Source: JAAYBY01 sp964654125
GTDB lineage: Bacteria > Bacillota > Clostridia > Saccharofermentanales > UBA5734
DNA length: 23,739 bases
Assembly: GCA_964654125.1 (NCBI GenBank)
Contig: CAZZGG010000035.1
Span: 1-23,739, forward strand
Reading direction: 5' to 3'
How positions within the stretch are numbered: position 1 is the first letter of the stretch; each line of letters starts with the position of its first letter. Below, piece after piece: positions 15,652 through 23,739 of the stretch. Under the pieces are notes generated by a model, which worked only from the letters and a program-made list of their open reading frames with translations, searched no databases and had not been told where the DNA came from. The translations under genes and the position numbers were made by a program.

Positions 15652-16603
15652 GAAAATTGTCTACATGGGTACGCCTGAGTTCGCTGTACCGCCCCTGCAG
15701 CGTCTTTTAGAGTTGGACGAATATAAGATCACGGGTGTTATCTGCCAGCCGGACCGGCCCAGCGGCCGCCATCTACAGCTGGCAGTCCCGCCTGTTAAAC
15801 AGCTGGCCTTAGAGCATGGCCTGACTGTCCTGCAACCGGAAAAAGTCAGGACAGCGGAATTTTTGGCTGAGCTGGCCCAGCTGGAGCCGGATGTGATCGT
15901 CACGGCCGCCTATGGCCGGATCCTGCCCCGTACCGTGCTGGACCTGCCGCCTTTTGGCTGCCTTAATGTCCATGCCTCCTTGCTGCCGGCTTACCGCGGT
16001 GCAGCCCCGATCCAGTGGAGCATTGTGCGCGGCGAGCAGGAAACCGGTATCACCTTTATGCTGATGGATGAGGGGATGGACACAGGACCCATCCTGGCCC
16101 AGGAGAGCCTTGTTATCACTGATGATATGAATGCCGGCCAGCTTTCAGAGCAGTTGGCCCAGCTGGGAGCACGGCTTTTGCCCCAGGTCCTGGCTGACTG
16201 GCTGGCCGGCCGGATCCAGCCCCAGGCCCAGGATGAAACAAAAGCCTTTGCCATCCCGCTTCTAAAAAGGCGTGATGGTGAGCTGGACTGGAGTAAATCA
16301 GCCCAGGCAGTCTATAACCAGATCCGGGGCTTTTATCCCTGGCCGGGTTCTTACACCTGGTGTGGCAAGAAACGGATGAAGATCCACCGGGCCCAGATCA
16401 ACCATGATCCGGAACTAAATGAAGCAGCCCGCTCTTTACCGGAAGGTACTATCTGCCAGTGCAGCGGTGATCGGATCAGTGTGGCTTGCGGCCAGGGTGT
16501 GCTGGATCTTTTGGAGATCCAGACTGGCTCGGGCAAGCGGATGTCCTGCCGTGATTGTGCACATAACTATCGCTTGGGTCAGCTAATGGGAGGAGAAAAC
16601 TGA
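15644..16603 (+). CDS. fmt: Methionyl-tRNA formyltransferase
   Basis: Fmt formylates the amino group of Met-tRNA(fMet) using 10-formyl-tetrahydrofolate, marking the initiator tRNA. The N-terminal formyltransferase fold has the catalytic residues Asn108, His110 (NVHASLLPAYRGAAP) and Asp146 (DTGPIL). The SLLPxYRG signature is clear. The C-terminal OB-like domain begins near residue 205 and binds tRNA. It is 319 residues. The start is GTG at 15644, overlapping the def stop by 8 bases. This start gives the standard SKKIVYMGTPEFAVP opening. The Shine-Dalgarno is weak (GGGAG at 15628-15632), consistent with translational coupling to def. def-fmt is the conserved order. Confidence 0.97.
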   Translation: MSKKIVYMGTPEFAVPPLQRLLELDEYKITGVICQPDRPSGRHLQLAVPPVKQLALEHGLTVLQPEKVRTAEFLAELAQLEPDVIVTAAYGRILPRTVLDLPPFGCLNVHASLLPAYRGAAPIQWSIVRGEQETGITFMLMDEGMDTGPILAQESLVITDDMNAGQLSEQLAQLGARLLPQVLADWLAGRIQPQAQDETKAFAIPLLKRRDGELDWSKSAQAVYNQIRGFYPWPGSYTWCGKKRMKIHRAQINHDPELNEAARSLPEGTICQCSGDRISVACGQGVLDLLEIQTGSGKRMSCRDCAHNYRLGQLMGGEN

Positions 16604-17328
16604 TGTTTTTGCTGCTTGGTGCCGGGAATGCTTATTTTTATGGCTTTGACCAATGGTATCTGGTCCTGATCCTGCCCGCCCTTTTATTCAGCCTGATCGC
16701 CCAGGCCATGGTCAAGAGCACATTTAGTAAATACAGCCAGATCAACGCCCGCTCCGGCCATACCGGCCAGAGCGCCGCCCGGCGCATCCTCAGCCAGTAT
16801 GGCCTAAATGCTGTCCGGGTCGAGCGGGTGCCAGGCCATTTAACTGATCACTACGATCCCAAGGCCCAGGTGCTGCGCCTTTCGGATTCAACCAGTGACA
16901 GCATCTCAGTGGCAGCCATTGGTGTGGCGGCCCACGAAGCAGGCCATGCCGTGCAGGACCAGGAGGGCTATCTGGCCAACAAGGTCCGTTCCGCCCTGGT
17001 ACCCATCGCCCAGATCGGCTCGTCTTTTGGACCTTATCTGGCTTTTTTCGGCATGCTGCTCAGCCTGCCTTTCCTGGTCGATATCGGGATAATTCTTTTT
17101 ATCGGAGCTGTCTTATTTTACCTGGTCACCTTGCCGGTGGAATTTGATGCCAGCCGGCGGGCCCTACGTGTTTTAGAAGAACAGGGGCTCTTGACTGATA
17201 GTGAGCTGAGCGGAGCCCGGCGGGTTTTGCGCGCTGCCGCCATGACCTATGTTGCTTCAGCCCTGACAGCCTTTGCCAGCCTGGCCCGCCTGATCTTGCT
17301 TTCCCGCAATCGCAATGACCGGCGCTAA
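16603..17328 (+). CDS. yugP: YugP-like membrane zinc metallopeptidase
   Basis: This is a predicted membrane zinc protease of the Zn_peptidase_2 (YugP) family, whose substrates are not established. A hydrophobic N-terminal segment (about 17-36) is followed by a soluble part and the HEAGH zinc motif (His111, Glu112, His115). Two or three further membrane segments follow (about 132-178 and near 212-236). Glu180, in LPVEFDASRRA, is a plausible third zinc ligand. It is 241 residues. The ATG overlaps the fmt stop by one base (TGATG), with strong GGGAGGAG (16588-16595) 7 bases upstream. Its place between fmt and rsmB is known from other Clostridia but absent from the B. subtilis cluster. Its role there is unknown. 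Confidence 0.85.
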   Translation: MFLLLGAGNAYFYGFDQWYLVLILPALLFSLIAQAMVKSTFSKYSQINARSGHTGQSAARRILSQYGLNAVRVERVPGHLTDHYDPKAQVLRLSDSTSDSISVAAIGVAAHEAGHAVQDQEGYLANKVRSALVPIAQIGSSFGPYLAFFGMLLSLPFLVDIGIILFIGAVLFYLVTLPVEFDASRRALRVLEEQGLLTDSELSGARRVLRAAAMTYVASALTAFASLARLILLSRNRNDRR

Positions 17329-18685
17329 GCAAAAACAAACTTCTGGCCGCGGCGCAGATCCAGCCCGCCTGGCTGCCGCCGAGGTGCTTTTTGCTGTCTA
17401 TGAGCATAAAGCCTATGCTAACTTAAGCAGCCGGGACCTGCTCAAGGCGGCTGACCTGGATGCCCGCCAGCGCAGCTTTGCCGCAGCTCTCATCTATGGC
17501 ACGATCAGTTACACAGTGACCCTGGACTGGCTTTTAGCCCGTCTTTCCAGCCGGCCTTTGGACCGGCTCGATCCCTGGGTGCGGACCAATCTGCGCCTGG
17601 GCCTCTGGCAGCTAGCCTATAGCCACAGTGTGCCGCCAGCTGCAGCTATTGATGAGTCTGTCCGCCTGGTCAGGCTGCGCCACGGCAGCTGGGCCGGCGG
17701 TTTTGTGAATGCTGTCCTGCGCAGCTATCTGCGCCAAAAACCAGAGCTGCCGGCACAGGATTTTGCACTGGCCAACGGCCTGCCGGCCTGGCTGTTTGGC
17801 TGCCTCAAAAAATGGTACGGACTAGAGACGGCAGTTGACCTGGCCCGCCAGGGGCTAGCGCCCAGACAGGCCGTCACCTTGAGGGCCAACCAGACAAGGA
17901 CCAGCCAGGCTGATTTACTGGCCAGCCTAAAGGCGCAAGGCTACGCGGCCAGTCCTGGTTTTTATTCAGACCAGGCTGTTCTGGTCGAACTGGCCGGCCA
18001 TCCGGTCACTGGCCTGCCCGGTTGGGCAGAGGGCCTCTTTTCGGTCCAGGATGAAGCGGCCCAGCTGGTCGGTCTTTTAGCAGATCTAAAGCCGGGTCAG
18101 CTGGCGGTTGATCTTTGTGCCGCCCCGGGCGGCAAGGCCTGCCATCTGGCCGAGCTGAGCCTGAATCAAGCCCGGATCCTGGCTGTGGATCAGCATGCCG
18201 GCCGTCTGGAGCTGGTGCGCCAGCAGGCAGACCGCCTGGGTCTGGAGCTGGAGTATCTGGTGGCGGACAGCTCAAGCGGTAAAAGAGACGATGGCAGCCC
18301 GGCCTTTTTTGATCTGGCCGGGCAGGCTGATCTGGTCCTGGCTGATGTGCCCTGCAGTGCTTTGGGCCTTTTAGCTAAGAACCCGGAAATAAGGCTCAGT
18401 CTCACTTATGAAAAGATGCAGGCCCTTTATCCGCTTCAGGCAGCCATCCTGGACCGTGCGGCTGGGCTTTTGCGGCCGGGCGGCCGGCTTATTTACAGTA
18501 CCTGTACCCTGAACCCGGCTGAAAATCAAGTGCAGGTGCAAAACTTTTTAGAGCGCCAGGCCGGCAATTTTAAAAGGCTTACTTTAGGAGCGCCAGTGGC
18601 TTTGCCTGAGGGTCAGATCCAGCTGCTGCCGCACCGGGATAATACAGACGGCTTTTTTATCGCCTGTCTGGAGAAGGTTGATTGA
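17315..18685 (+). CDS. rsmB: 16S rRNA m5C967 methyltransferase
   Basis: RsmB methylates C967 of 16S rRNA with S-adenosylmethionine. An N-terminal NusB-like RNA-binding domain (about 17-150) has the pattern LAAAEVLFAVYE and RQRSFAAALIYGT. The C-terminal Rossmann domain carries the SAM loop VDLCAAPGGK (265-274), motif IV ADVPCS with Cys347, and motif VI STCT with the catalytic Cys397. The two-cysteine arrangement is that of the m5C methyltransferases. The 456 residues fit. Its ATG lies within the end of yugP (14-base overlap), with a poor Shine-Dalgarno. Translation is probably coupled. The next gene rlmN overlaps by one base. Confidence 0.95.
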   Translation: MTGAKQKQTSGRGADPARLAAAEVLFAVYEHKAYANLSSRDLLKAADLDARQRSFAAALIYGTISYTVTLDWLLARLSSRPLDRLDPWVRTNLRLGLWQLAYSHSVPPAAAIDESVRLVRLRHGSWAGGFVNAVLRSYLRQKPELPAQDFALANGLPAWLFGCLKKWYGLETAVDLARQGLAPRQAVTLRANQTRTSQADLLASLKAQGYAASPGFYSDQAVLVELAGHPVTGLPGWAEGLFSVQDEAAQLVGLLADLKPGQLAVDLCAAPGGKACHLAELSLNQARILAVDQHAGRLELVRQQADRLGLELEYLVADSSSGKRDDGSPAFFDLAGQADLVLADVPCSALGLLAKNPEIRLSLTYEKMQALYPLQAAILDRAAGLLRPGGRLIYSTCTLNPAENQVQVQNFLERQAGNFKRLTLGAPVALPEGQIQLLPHRDNTDGFFIACLEKVD

Positions 18686-19722
18686 TGAAAAGATATTTTT
18701 ATGATCTGACTTTGCCTGACTGGCAGAGCTTTATTAAAAAACAGGGCCTGCCCGCCTACCGGGCCGGCCAGTTGGCCGCCTGGGCGGCCCGGGGGGTCCA
18801 GGATCTGGCTGACTTGACTGACCTGCCCCAAAGCCTGCGCGAACAGATCGCAGCCAGTTTTTACCTGGACGGTTTAAAGCTGGTCGAAAAGTTCCAGTCC
18901 AAGCTGGATGATACGGTGAAATATGTCTTCAGCCTGGCTGATGGCAACCTGATCGAGAGTGTGCTCATGCACTACCGCTATGGCTGGTCGGTTTGTATCT
19001 CCAGCCAGGCCGGCTGTGCCATGGGCTGCACCTTTTGCGCCTCGACCGGGGCGGGTTTTAGCCGCAGCCTTTCAGCAGGTGAGATGCTGGCCCAGGTCGC
19101 CCTGATCAGCCGCGACAGCGGCCAGCGCATCTCTAATGTCACCTTGATGGGTATCGGTGAACCCCTGGCCAACTATGCTAATACCCTGGCTTTTTTGAAG
19201 CAGGCCAATGATCCCCAGGGCCTGGGGATCGGCATGCGCCACCTGACTGTCTCAACTTGCGGACTGGTGCCCGAGATGATAAAATTCACACAAGCAAGAC
19301 TACCGGTCACCTTGTCTGTCTCCTTGCATGCGCCCAATGACCAGATCCGGCGCCAGCTGATGCCTATCGCCAATGTCTACAGCTATGGCCAGCTGCTTGA
19401 TGCCTGCCGTCAGCACAGTAAGCTGACCGGACGACGCATATCTTTTGAATATGCCTTGTTTTTGGGTGTCAATGACCAACCGGAGCATGCCGATGAACTG
19501 GCCGGGCGGCTAAGAGGCATGCTGGGCCATGTCAACCTGATCCCGGGCAATGAATTTGCCGGCGGACTCTGGCAGCGCAGCCCGCAAGCGGCCATCCAGG
19601 CTTTTCACCAGCGTCTGGTGGGACAGGGCATAAAAGCAACAATCCGGCGTGAGCTGGGTTCAGATATTATGGCCGCTTGCGGCCAGCTGCGAAGAAGGAT
19701 GAAGGCATGCACAAAACCATAA
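18685..19722 (+). CDS. rlmN: Dual-specificity 23S rRNA/tRNA (adenine-C2) methyltransferase
   Basis: This radical SAM enzyme puts a methyl group on C2 of A2503 in 23S rRNA and of A37 in some tRNAs. The 4Fe-4S cluster binds at Cys111, Cys115 and Cys118 (CAMGCTFC). The methyl-carrying Cys332 lies in AACGQL near the C-terminus, and the second active Cys is probably the one in the STCG block (Cys192). The pattern LMGIGEPLANYAN matches the usual MGxGEPLxNY. I chose ATG 18685, which overlaps the rsmB stop (TGATG), over a TTG at 18682. GGAGAAGG (18670-18677) is 7 bases upstream. It is 345 residues. It is not Cfr, as the neighbourhood and the FCASTGAGF context fit the housekeeping enzyme. Confidence 0.95.
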   Translation: MKRYFYDLTLPDWQSFIKKQGLPAYRAGQLAAWAARGVQDLADLTDLPQSLREQIAASFYLDGLKLVEKFQSKLDDTVKYVFSLADGNLIESVLMHYRYGWSVCISSQAGCAMGCTFCASTGAGFSRSLSAGEMLAQVALISRDSGQRISNVTLMGIGEPLANYANTLAFLKQANDPQGLGIGMRHLTVSTCGLVPEMIKFTQARLPVTLSVSLHAPNDQIRRQLMPIANVYSYGQLLDACRQHSKLTGRRISFEYALFLGVNDQPEHADELAGRLRGMLGHVNLIPGNEFAGGLWQRSPQAAIQAFHQRLVGQGIKATIRRELGSDIMAACGQLRRRMKACTKP

Positions 19723-20495
19723 GATTCGGTTCAGCCAGCCACATCGGCCTGGTCCGGGCGAAAAACGAAGACAGCTTTGCTCTCATGGCCTGCGCAACAG
19801 GCTCTCCTTTGGCCATGATCCTGGCTGATGGCATGGGTGGCCACCGCCATGGTGAGCTGGCCAGCCGGATTGCGGTTGATTATGCCCAGGGTCAGCTGGC
19901 CGGCCTGCTGGATAAAAGCCAGGCTGATCCGGAAGAGGGGACAGACCAGCTGCTGGAAGCTATCGTGGCCAAGGCCAATGACAAGGTTTATCTGGCTTCG
20001 CTGGGAGATCTGGAAAACCAGGGCATGGGTACGACCATGACCTTGGCCCTGGTCTATCCTGACCAGCTGCTGCTGGCCCATGTCGGCGATTGCCGGGCTT
20101 ATATCCTGCATGAAGGTGAGCTCTGTCGCCTGACCACGGACCACACTTATGTCCAGGAACTGCTTGATGCCGGCACAATCAGCCAGGCGGAGTCCTGGCA
20201 CCATCCCCAGCGCAATGTGCTGACCCGGGCCCTGGGCACCCTTGATCCACTGTTGGTGGACCTGACCTGCCGCCAGCTGGAGGCCGGCGACAGGATCTTA
20301 TTGTGCAGTGACGGCCTGCATGGCTTTGTCACAGAAAATGTCATAAAAGAGCAGCTCTTGACCAGCCTGCCGCCGGACCAGCTGGCCCTGCGGCTGGTGG
20401 ATCTGGCCCTGGCTCTGGGCGGTGAAGATAATATCACTGTTTTAACAGCTGACATCTGCAGTGATGAGCAGGAGGAAAAGAATGAAATCAGATAA
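19707..20495 (+). CDS. stp: PP2C-family Ser/Thr protein phosphatase
   Basis: Stp (PrpC) dephosphorylates targets of the neighbouring kinase PknB. It is a cytoplasmic metal-dependent phosphatase. Its motifs are in order: VRAKNEDSF (16-24), DGMGGH with metal-binding Asp41, GTTMTLAL, HVGDCRAY (usually GDSRAY, so one Ser is Cys), RALG, SDGLHGF with Asp202, and GGEDNITVL with Asp241. It is 262 residues. ATG 19707 was chosen over an upstream TTG at 19677, because AAGGA (19695-19699) is 7 bases away and the protein then starts at the conserved N-terminus. It overlaps rlmN by 16 bases and pknB by 14 bases. Phosphatase-then-kinase is the standard order. Confidence 0.95.
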   Translation: MHKTIRFGSASHIGLVRAKNEDSFALMACATGSPLAMILADGMGGHRHGELASRIAVDYAQGQLAGLLDKSQADPEEGTDQLLEAIVAKANDKVYLASLGDLENQGMGTTMTLALVYPDQLLLAHVGDCRAYILHEGELCRLTTDHTYVQELLDAGTISQAESWHHPQRNVLTRALGTLDPLLVDLTCRQLEAGDRILLCSDGLHGFVTENVIKEQLLTSLPPDQLALRLVDLALALGGEDNITVLTADICSDEQEEKNEIR

Positions 20496-22371
20496 GCAGC
20501 TGCCGGCCGGCAGCTTGATCGGTGGCCGCTACAGCCTGATCCGGCCCATCGGTCAGGGCGGTATGGCCAAGGTCTTCCTGGCCGAAGACCGCCAGGCAGG
20601 CAATAGCTATGTGGCTGTCAAGATCTTGCACGATGAACTGACCAATGATCCGGAGTTTGTCAAAAGATTCGCCACTGAGGCCCGGGCTGCTTCCAGCCTG
20701 GACCATCCCAATATTGTCAAGGTGCTTGATTATGGCCAAAGTGATGGCCTGCGCTATATTATCCAGGAGTATGTTGAGGGCCAGACCTTAAGTGAAATGA
20801 TCAGGCAGCAGGGGGCCCTGCCCTGGCAGACTGCTGTGCCCCTGGCCATCCAGATCGGCCTGGCCCTGGAACATGCCCATAAAAATGGCATTGTCCACCG
20901 CGATATCAAGCCGCATAATATCCTGATCACACCGCGCATGATTGCCAAGGTGACTGATTTTGGGATTGCCCGGGCTGCCAACAGCAGCACCATCACCCTG
21001 ACTGCCGGTGTCACTTTTGGCTCGGTCCATTATTTTTCACCGGAGCAGGCGCGCGGCTCCCTGGTCGGGGAAAAGTCAGATATTTATTCCCTGGGCATCC
21101 TGCTTTATGAGATGGTGACCGGCCAGGTGCCTTTTGATGGCGAGACCTCGGTCGCCATAGCCATCAAGCACCTGCAGGAGATGCCCCAGCTGCCTTCGGC
21201 CCTGCGGGCCGACCTGCCGCCCAACCTGGATGATATTATCATCAAATGCATCCAGAAGTCGCCCGATAACCGTTATGAGACGGCCCGTGAGCTGGTCGAT
21301 GAGCTGGATGCCTTCATGGTTGACCCGGAGGGCATCTATGGGGTTTTAGCCGGCAGCGGCAGTGATCACAGTAACACGACGGCCCTGGGCCTGAAAAGGC
21401 CGGATGCCAACTATGGCAAGCTGCGTGATATTGAGCAGGCCATTGTGGAAAGGCGCCGTTCACGCCAGCGTGATATTGCCATAATTGTGGCGATTGTCCT
21501 GGTGGCCATGGCTTTTTTGGCAGCTATCGGCAGCTGGACCTGGGACAAGATCAAGGACCGGCTGGAGACCCAGCCGGTTGAGACAGTCTTTGCGGTCCAG
21601 GACTACCGCGGGCGCAGTATCGATGAGGTCCTGACCCTCTTTAAAGAAAATGAGATCAAGTACCGTCTGGAGTACCGCGATGATGATAATATCGCTGAGG
21701 GTATTATTATTGACCAGTACCCGCCGGACGGGATAGAGATCAGGCCGGGCGGCACGACGATTGTGCTTTATGTCAGCGGTGGCCAAAACCTGATCACCAT
21801 CCCTGATTATACGGGTGAGTCGCAGACCATCGCCAAGGCTGAGCTGGAGCAGACCTACGGCTTTACGGTTTCAGTCCAGTATGAGTATTCCGATGTCAGC
21901 AAAGGCCGGATTATCAAGACAGTGCCGGCTGCCAATGCCCGGGCCCCCCAGGGCAGTGAAGTGGTGCTTTTTGTCAGTGAGGGCCTGCCCCAGATTGTGA
22001 TGCCGGACTTCACCGGCCGCTCCCTGACTGATGCGATTGATGAGCTGGCTGCGCTTAATCTTATCCTGGGACCGGTCCAGAGCATTAAAACTGATCCGGA
22101 AATAGACATACCAGCTAACCAAAGGATCGTCCTCAAGCAAAGCCCGGCGCCAAAAAAGGAAGTTATGGCCTTGACTATGGTCACCTTCACCTATGGCACC
22201 CAGCAGGATTACTACTACTTCTTTAATCCAACCCCGATTCCGACCCCGACACCGGAGGCGACTCCGACCCCAGAGCCGGAACCCTCGCCTGAGCCCAGTG
22301 ATACTGAGCCCGAGCCTGATCCGACCCCGGATCCTGAGCCCACTGCGACAGAAGAGGAAGGCGATGGTTGA
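20482..22371 (+). CDS. pknB: PASTA-domain Ser/Thr protein kinase with a Pro/Thr/Glu tail
   Basis: This is a wall-sensing membrane kinase (PrkC/Stk1/PknB family). The N-terminal kinase domain has the glycine loop GQGGMAKVF, Lys47, Glu67, HRD with Asp141 and DFG with Asp159. The activation loop is Ser/Thr-rich, and GSVHYFSPEQARG is typical. A membrane helix lies at about 332-350 after a basic segment. Outside are three PASTA units (about 367-434, 436-502, 504-572), which bind muropeptide or lipid II in relatives. The first looks divergent. A low-complexity tail (573-629) begins with a Tyr/Phe patch and continues as Pro/Thr/Glu repeats. ATG 20482 is 6 bases from AGGAGG (20470-20475), better than a GTG at 20461. 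It is 629 residues. The kinase is paired with Stp upstream, and rsgA overlaps its end by 8 bases. Confidence 0.95.
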   Translation: MKSDKQLPAGSLIGGRYSLIRPIGQGGMAKVFLAEDRQAGNSYVAVKILHDELTNDPEFVKRFATEARAASSLDHPNIVKVLDYGQSDGLRYIIQEYVEGQTLSEMIRQQGALPWQTAVPLAIQIGLALEHAHKNGIVHRDIKPHNILITPRMIAKVTDFGIARAANSSTITLTAGVTFGSVHYFSPEQARGSLVGEKSDIYSLGILLYEMVTGQVPFDGETSVAIAIKHLQEMPQLPSALRADLPPNLDDIIIKCIQKSPDNRYETARELVDELDAFMVDPEGIYGVLAGSGSDHSNTTALGLKRPDANYGKLRDIEQAIVERRRSRQRDIAIIVAIVLVAMAFLAAIGSWTWDKIKDRLETQPVETVFAVQDYRGRSIDEVLTLFKENEIKYRLEYRDDDNIAEGIIIDQYPPDGIEIRPGGTTIVLYVSGGQNLITIPDYTGESQTIAKAELEQTYGFTVSVQYEYSDVSKGRIIKTVPAANARAPQGSEVVLFVSEGLPQIVMPDFTGRSLTDAIDELAALNLILGPVQSIKTDPEIDIPANQRIVLKQSPAPKKEVMALTMVTFTYGTQQDYYYFFNPTPIPTPTPEATPTPEPEPSPEPSDTEPEPDPTPDPEPTATEEEGDG

Positions 22372-23263
22372 TAAGACCAGGTTATCCGGCCAGATCCTGC
22401 GCGGTAAGGGCGGCCTTTACTGGGTCGGCCTGACGGATGGGACGATTCTTTTGTCCTCAGCCCGGGGTCTTTTCCGCAAGGACAAGCTGGTGCCGACCAC
22501 GGGCGACAAGGTCGAGGTGACCCCGAGCGGGGACACGGACCGGCCCTGGCAGATCCAGGAGATCCTGCCCCGGCGCAACTACTTAAGAAGGCCGGCCATC
22601 GCCAATCTGGATGGCTTGATTATTACTGTTTCTGTCAAGGATCCAGCTCCAGATTTTTTGCTGGTTGATAAGCTGCTGGCGATCTGCTACAGCAATCAGA
22701 TTGAGCCGCTGCTTTTGGTGACCAAGACAGACCTGGACGGGGTGACAGATTTTATCACCAGCCAGTATGAACCGACCGGCTGCCTGATCTATTTATCAGC
22801 GCCGGAAGATGACAGGGCGGTTTTGGGCCTGGAGGCCTGGCTGCCTGGCCGGACTGCCTGTCTGGCTGGTTCTTCTGGTGTGGGCAAGTCCTCTTTACTC
22901 AACCGCTTAAAGGGCAGCCCGGTCATGACGGTTGGGGCAGTTAGTGAGCGGATCGGCCGCGGCCGCCAGACGACCCGGGAAGTGGTGCTTTTTCCCTATG
23001 CGGGCGGCTATTTGGGTGATACGCCCGGCTTTAGTGTTTTGGAGCTGGCTGAAACTGGTATGACAGGCCAGGAGCTGGCCTTTAATTATCCGGAGATTGC
23101 CCGGGTCAGTGACCAGTGCTATTTTCGCGATTGCCGCCATCTGGCCGAACCAGGTTGCGCTGTACCGCAATCGGGCATCCATCCAGAGCGGCTGGCCAGA
23201 TATAAGGTGTTAAGAACAGAACTGGACGAGATAGAGCCTTATCAGATGAGAACACGGTCCTAG
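22364..23263 (+). CDS. rsgA: Small ribosomal subunit biogenesis GTPase RsgA
   Basis: RsgA is a circularly permuted GTPase that checks maturation of the 30S decoding centre and releases late factors. The order OB-fold, permuted G domain, zinc domain is visible. G4 is TKTD (120-123), G1 is GSSGVGKSS (169-177, Lys175) and G3 is DTPGF (219-223). The usual RHTTR-type switch is RQTTR here. The zinc ligands are Cys252, Cys257, His259 and Cys265. It is 299 residues. ATG 22364 lies inside the pknB end (8-base overlap), with AGAGG a few bases upstream. A longer in-frame upstream extension is Arg-rich, reads an alternate frame of the kinase tail, and has no family similarity, so it is rejected. Neighbours pknB and rpe are the usual ones. 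Confidence 0.95.
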   Translation: MVDKTRLSGQILRGKGGLYWVGLTDGTILLSSARGLFRKDKLVPTTGDKVEVTPSGDTDRPWQIQEILPRRNYLRRPAIANLDGLIITVSVKDPAPDFLLVDKLLAICYSNQIEPLLLVTKTDLDGVTDFITSQYEPTGCLIYLSAPEDDRAVLGLEAWLPGRTACLAGSSGVGKSSLLNRLKGSPVMTVGAVSERIGRGRQTTREVVLFPYAGGYLGDTPGFSVLELAETGMTGQELAFNYPEIARVSDQCYFRDCRHLAEPGCAVPQSGIHPERLARYKVLRTELDEIEPYQMRTRS

Positions 23264-23285
23264 ACCGTAGTGGGAGGGAAGTATT

Positions 23286-23739
23286 ATGTTACCTGTGTAT
23301 GACAAGAAGAGTGATCAGCTTTATATCTGCCCATCTATCCTGGCCGCAGATTTTATGCACCTGGCCGAGTCGGTTGAAAAGATCAAGGACGATGCCGATA
23401 TGCTGCATATTGATGTCATGGATGGCCATTATGTGCCTAATATGAGTTTTGGCCTGCCCATAGTGGAGGCTCTGGCCAAATATACCGATATGCCGCTGGA
23501 TGTTCATTTAATGATTGAAAACCCCATTATCTGGCTGGAGCAGTATGCCCAGGCCGGGGCTGACAGCCTGGTCATCCATGCTGAGGCCTGTGTCCACCTG
23601 CAAAGGGCCCTGCAGATTATCAGTGCTGCCGGCTGCACGGCTGGTGTGGCTTTAAACCCTTCTACTCCTCTTTATGTGCTTGAGGAAGTGCTGCCTTTTT
23701 TGGATATGGTGCTGCTCATGACGGTTAATCCGGGTTATG
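23286..23739 (+). CDS. rpe: Ribulose-phosphate 3-epimerase (partial, 3' end outside window)
   Basis: Rpe interconverts ribulose 5-phosphate and xylulose 5-phosphate in the pentose phosphate pathway. The 151 visible residues show the TIM barrel start with CPSILAAD, then HIDVMDGHYVPNMSFG with metal ligands His41 and Asp43, and VHLMIENP with His74. The last metal Asp and the phosphate-binding C-terminal Gly motif lie past the window edge. Translation stays open to the last base, in VNPGY. It has a slightly longer N-terminus (about 8 more residues than E. coli). GGGAGGG (23272-23278) is 7 bases before ATG 23286. It is 22 bases after rsgA, as in B. subtilis. Confidence 0.93.
   Translation, partial: MLPVYDKKSDQLYICPSILAADFMHLAESVEKIKDDADMLHIDVMDGHYVPNMSFGLPIVEALAKYTDMPLDVHLMIENPIIWLEQYAQAGADSLVIHAEACVHLQRALQIISAAGCTAGVALNPSTPLYVLEEVLPFLDMVLLMTVNPGY

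Noticed and set aside
20461..20481. GTG start for pknB
   Set aside because: It would place the AGGAGG inside the gene. ATG 20482 lies 6 bases after that site.
22230..22360. DNA repeats in the kinase tail as a CRISPR-like or mobile repeat
   Set aside because: They are imperfect codon repeats for Pro, Thr and Glu in an open frame, with no spacer structure.
22193..22363. 57-codon N-terminal extension of rsgA
   Set aside because: This part is an alternate frame of the repetitive kinase tail. RsgA proteins start like the ATG at 22364, which has its own binding site.

Overview
The window is a housekeeping region of a low-to-moderately GC-biased Firmicutes-type (Bacillota, most like Clostridia) chromosome. 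The evidence is a PolC-type replicative polymerase with an embedded DEDDh exonuclease, a PASTA-domain Ser/Thr kinase next to a PP2C phosphatase, the MEP (non-mevalonate) isoprenoid genes dxr and ispG, a YugP-like zinc protease, and strong AGGAGG ribosome binding sites. I do not name a genus. By eye the centre of the window is GC-rich with heavy CTG/GCC/GGC use, while rpsB and tsf are less so. All 20 genes are on the + strand and they tile the window almost without gaps. The only non-coding stretches are short, the longest being 190 bases before rpsB and 111 bases before def. There are no tRNAs, rRNAs, insertion sequences, CRISPR arrays or prophage genes that I can see.

Layout. (1) Bases 1-1650: a promoter (71-99), then rpsB and tsf (translation), closed by a clean intrinsic terminator. 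(2) 1674-8403: pyrH (UMP kinase), then a promoter with a 14-bp palindrome ahead of frr, uppS, cdsA, dxr, rseP and ispG. This group covers ribosome recycling, lipid carrier and phospholipid synthesis, isoprenoid precursor synthesis and intramembrane proteolysis. (3) 8403-15075: polC and priA, for replication and restart, overlapping ispG by one base and separated from each other by one base. (4) 15187-23739: a second promoter with a leader hairpin, then def, fmt, a yugP-like metallopeptidase, rsmB, rlmN, stp, pknB, rsgA and the start of rpe, which runs off the window. This group covers formyl-Met addition and removal, rRNA and tRNA modification, kinase/phosphatase signalling, and ribosome assembly.

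How they work together. Fmt and Def form the formylation/deformylation cycle. RpsB, EF-Ts, RRF, RsmB, RlmN and RsgA all serve ribosome building or function. Dxr and IspG make isopentenyl units that UppS polymerises into the cell-wall lipid carrier. CdsA supplies CDP-diacylglycerol. Stp and PknB are the opposing arms of one wall-sensing phospho-switch. The most distinctive feature is that two gene blocks that are separate in Bacillus subtilis (rpsB to polC, and priA to rpe) are joined here at the polC-priA junction. I found no obviously new biological system. The points worth a second look are the joined superoperons, the promoter palindrome and leader hairpin, the kinase's Pro/Thr/Glu-rich tail, the PriA DEEQ motif, and a shared 13-base start context at priA and def.
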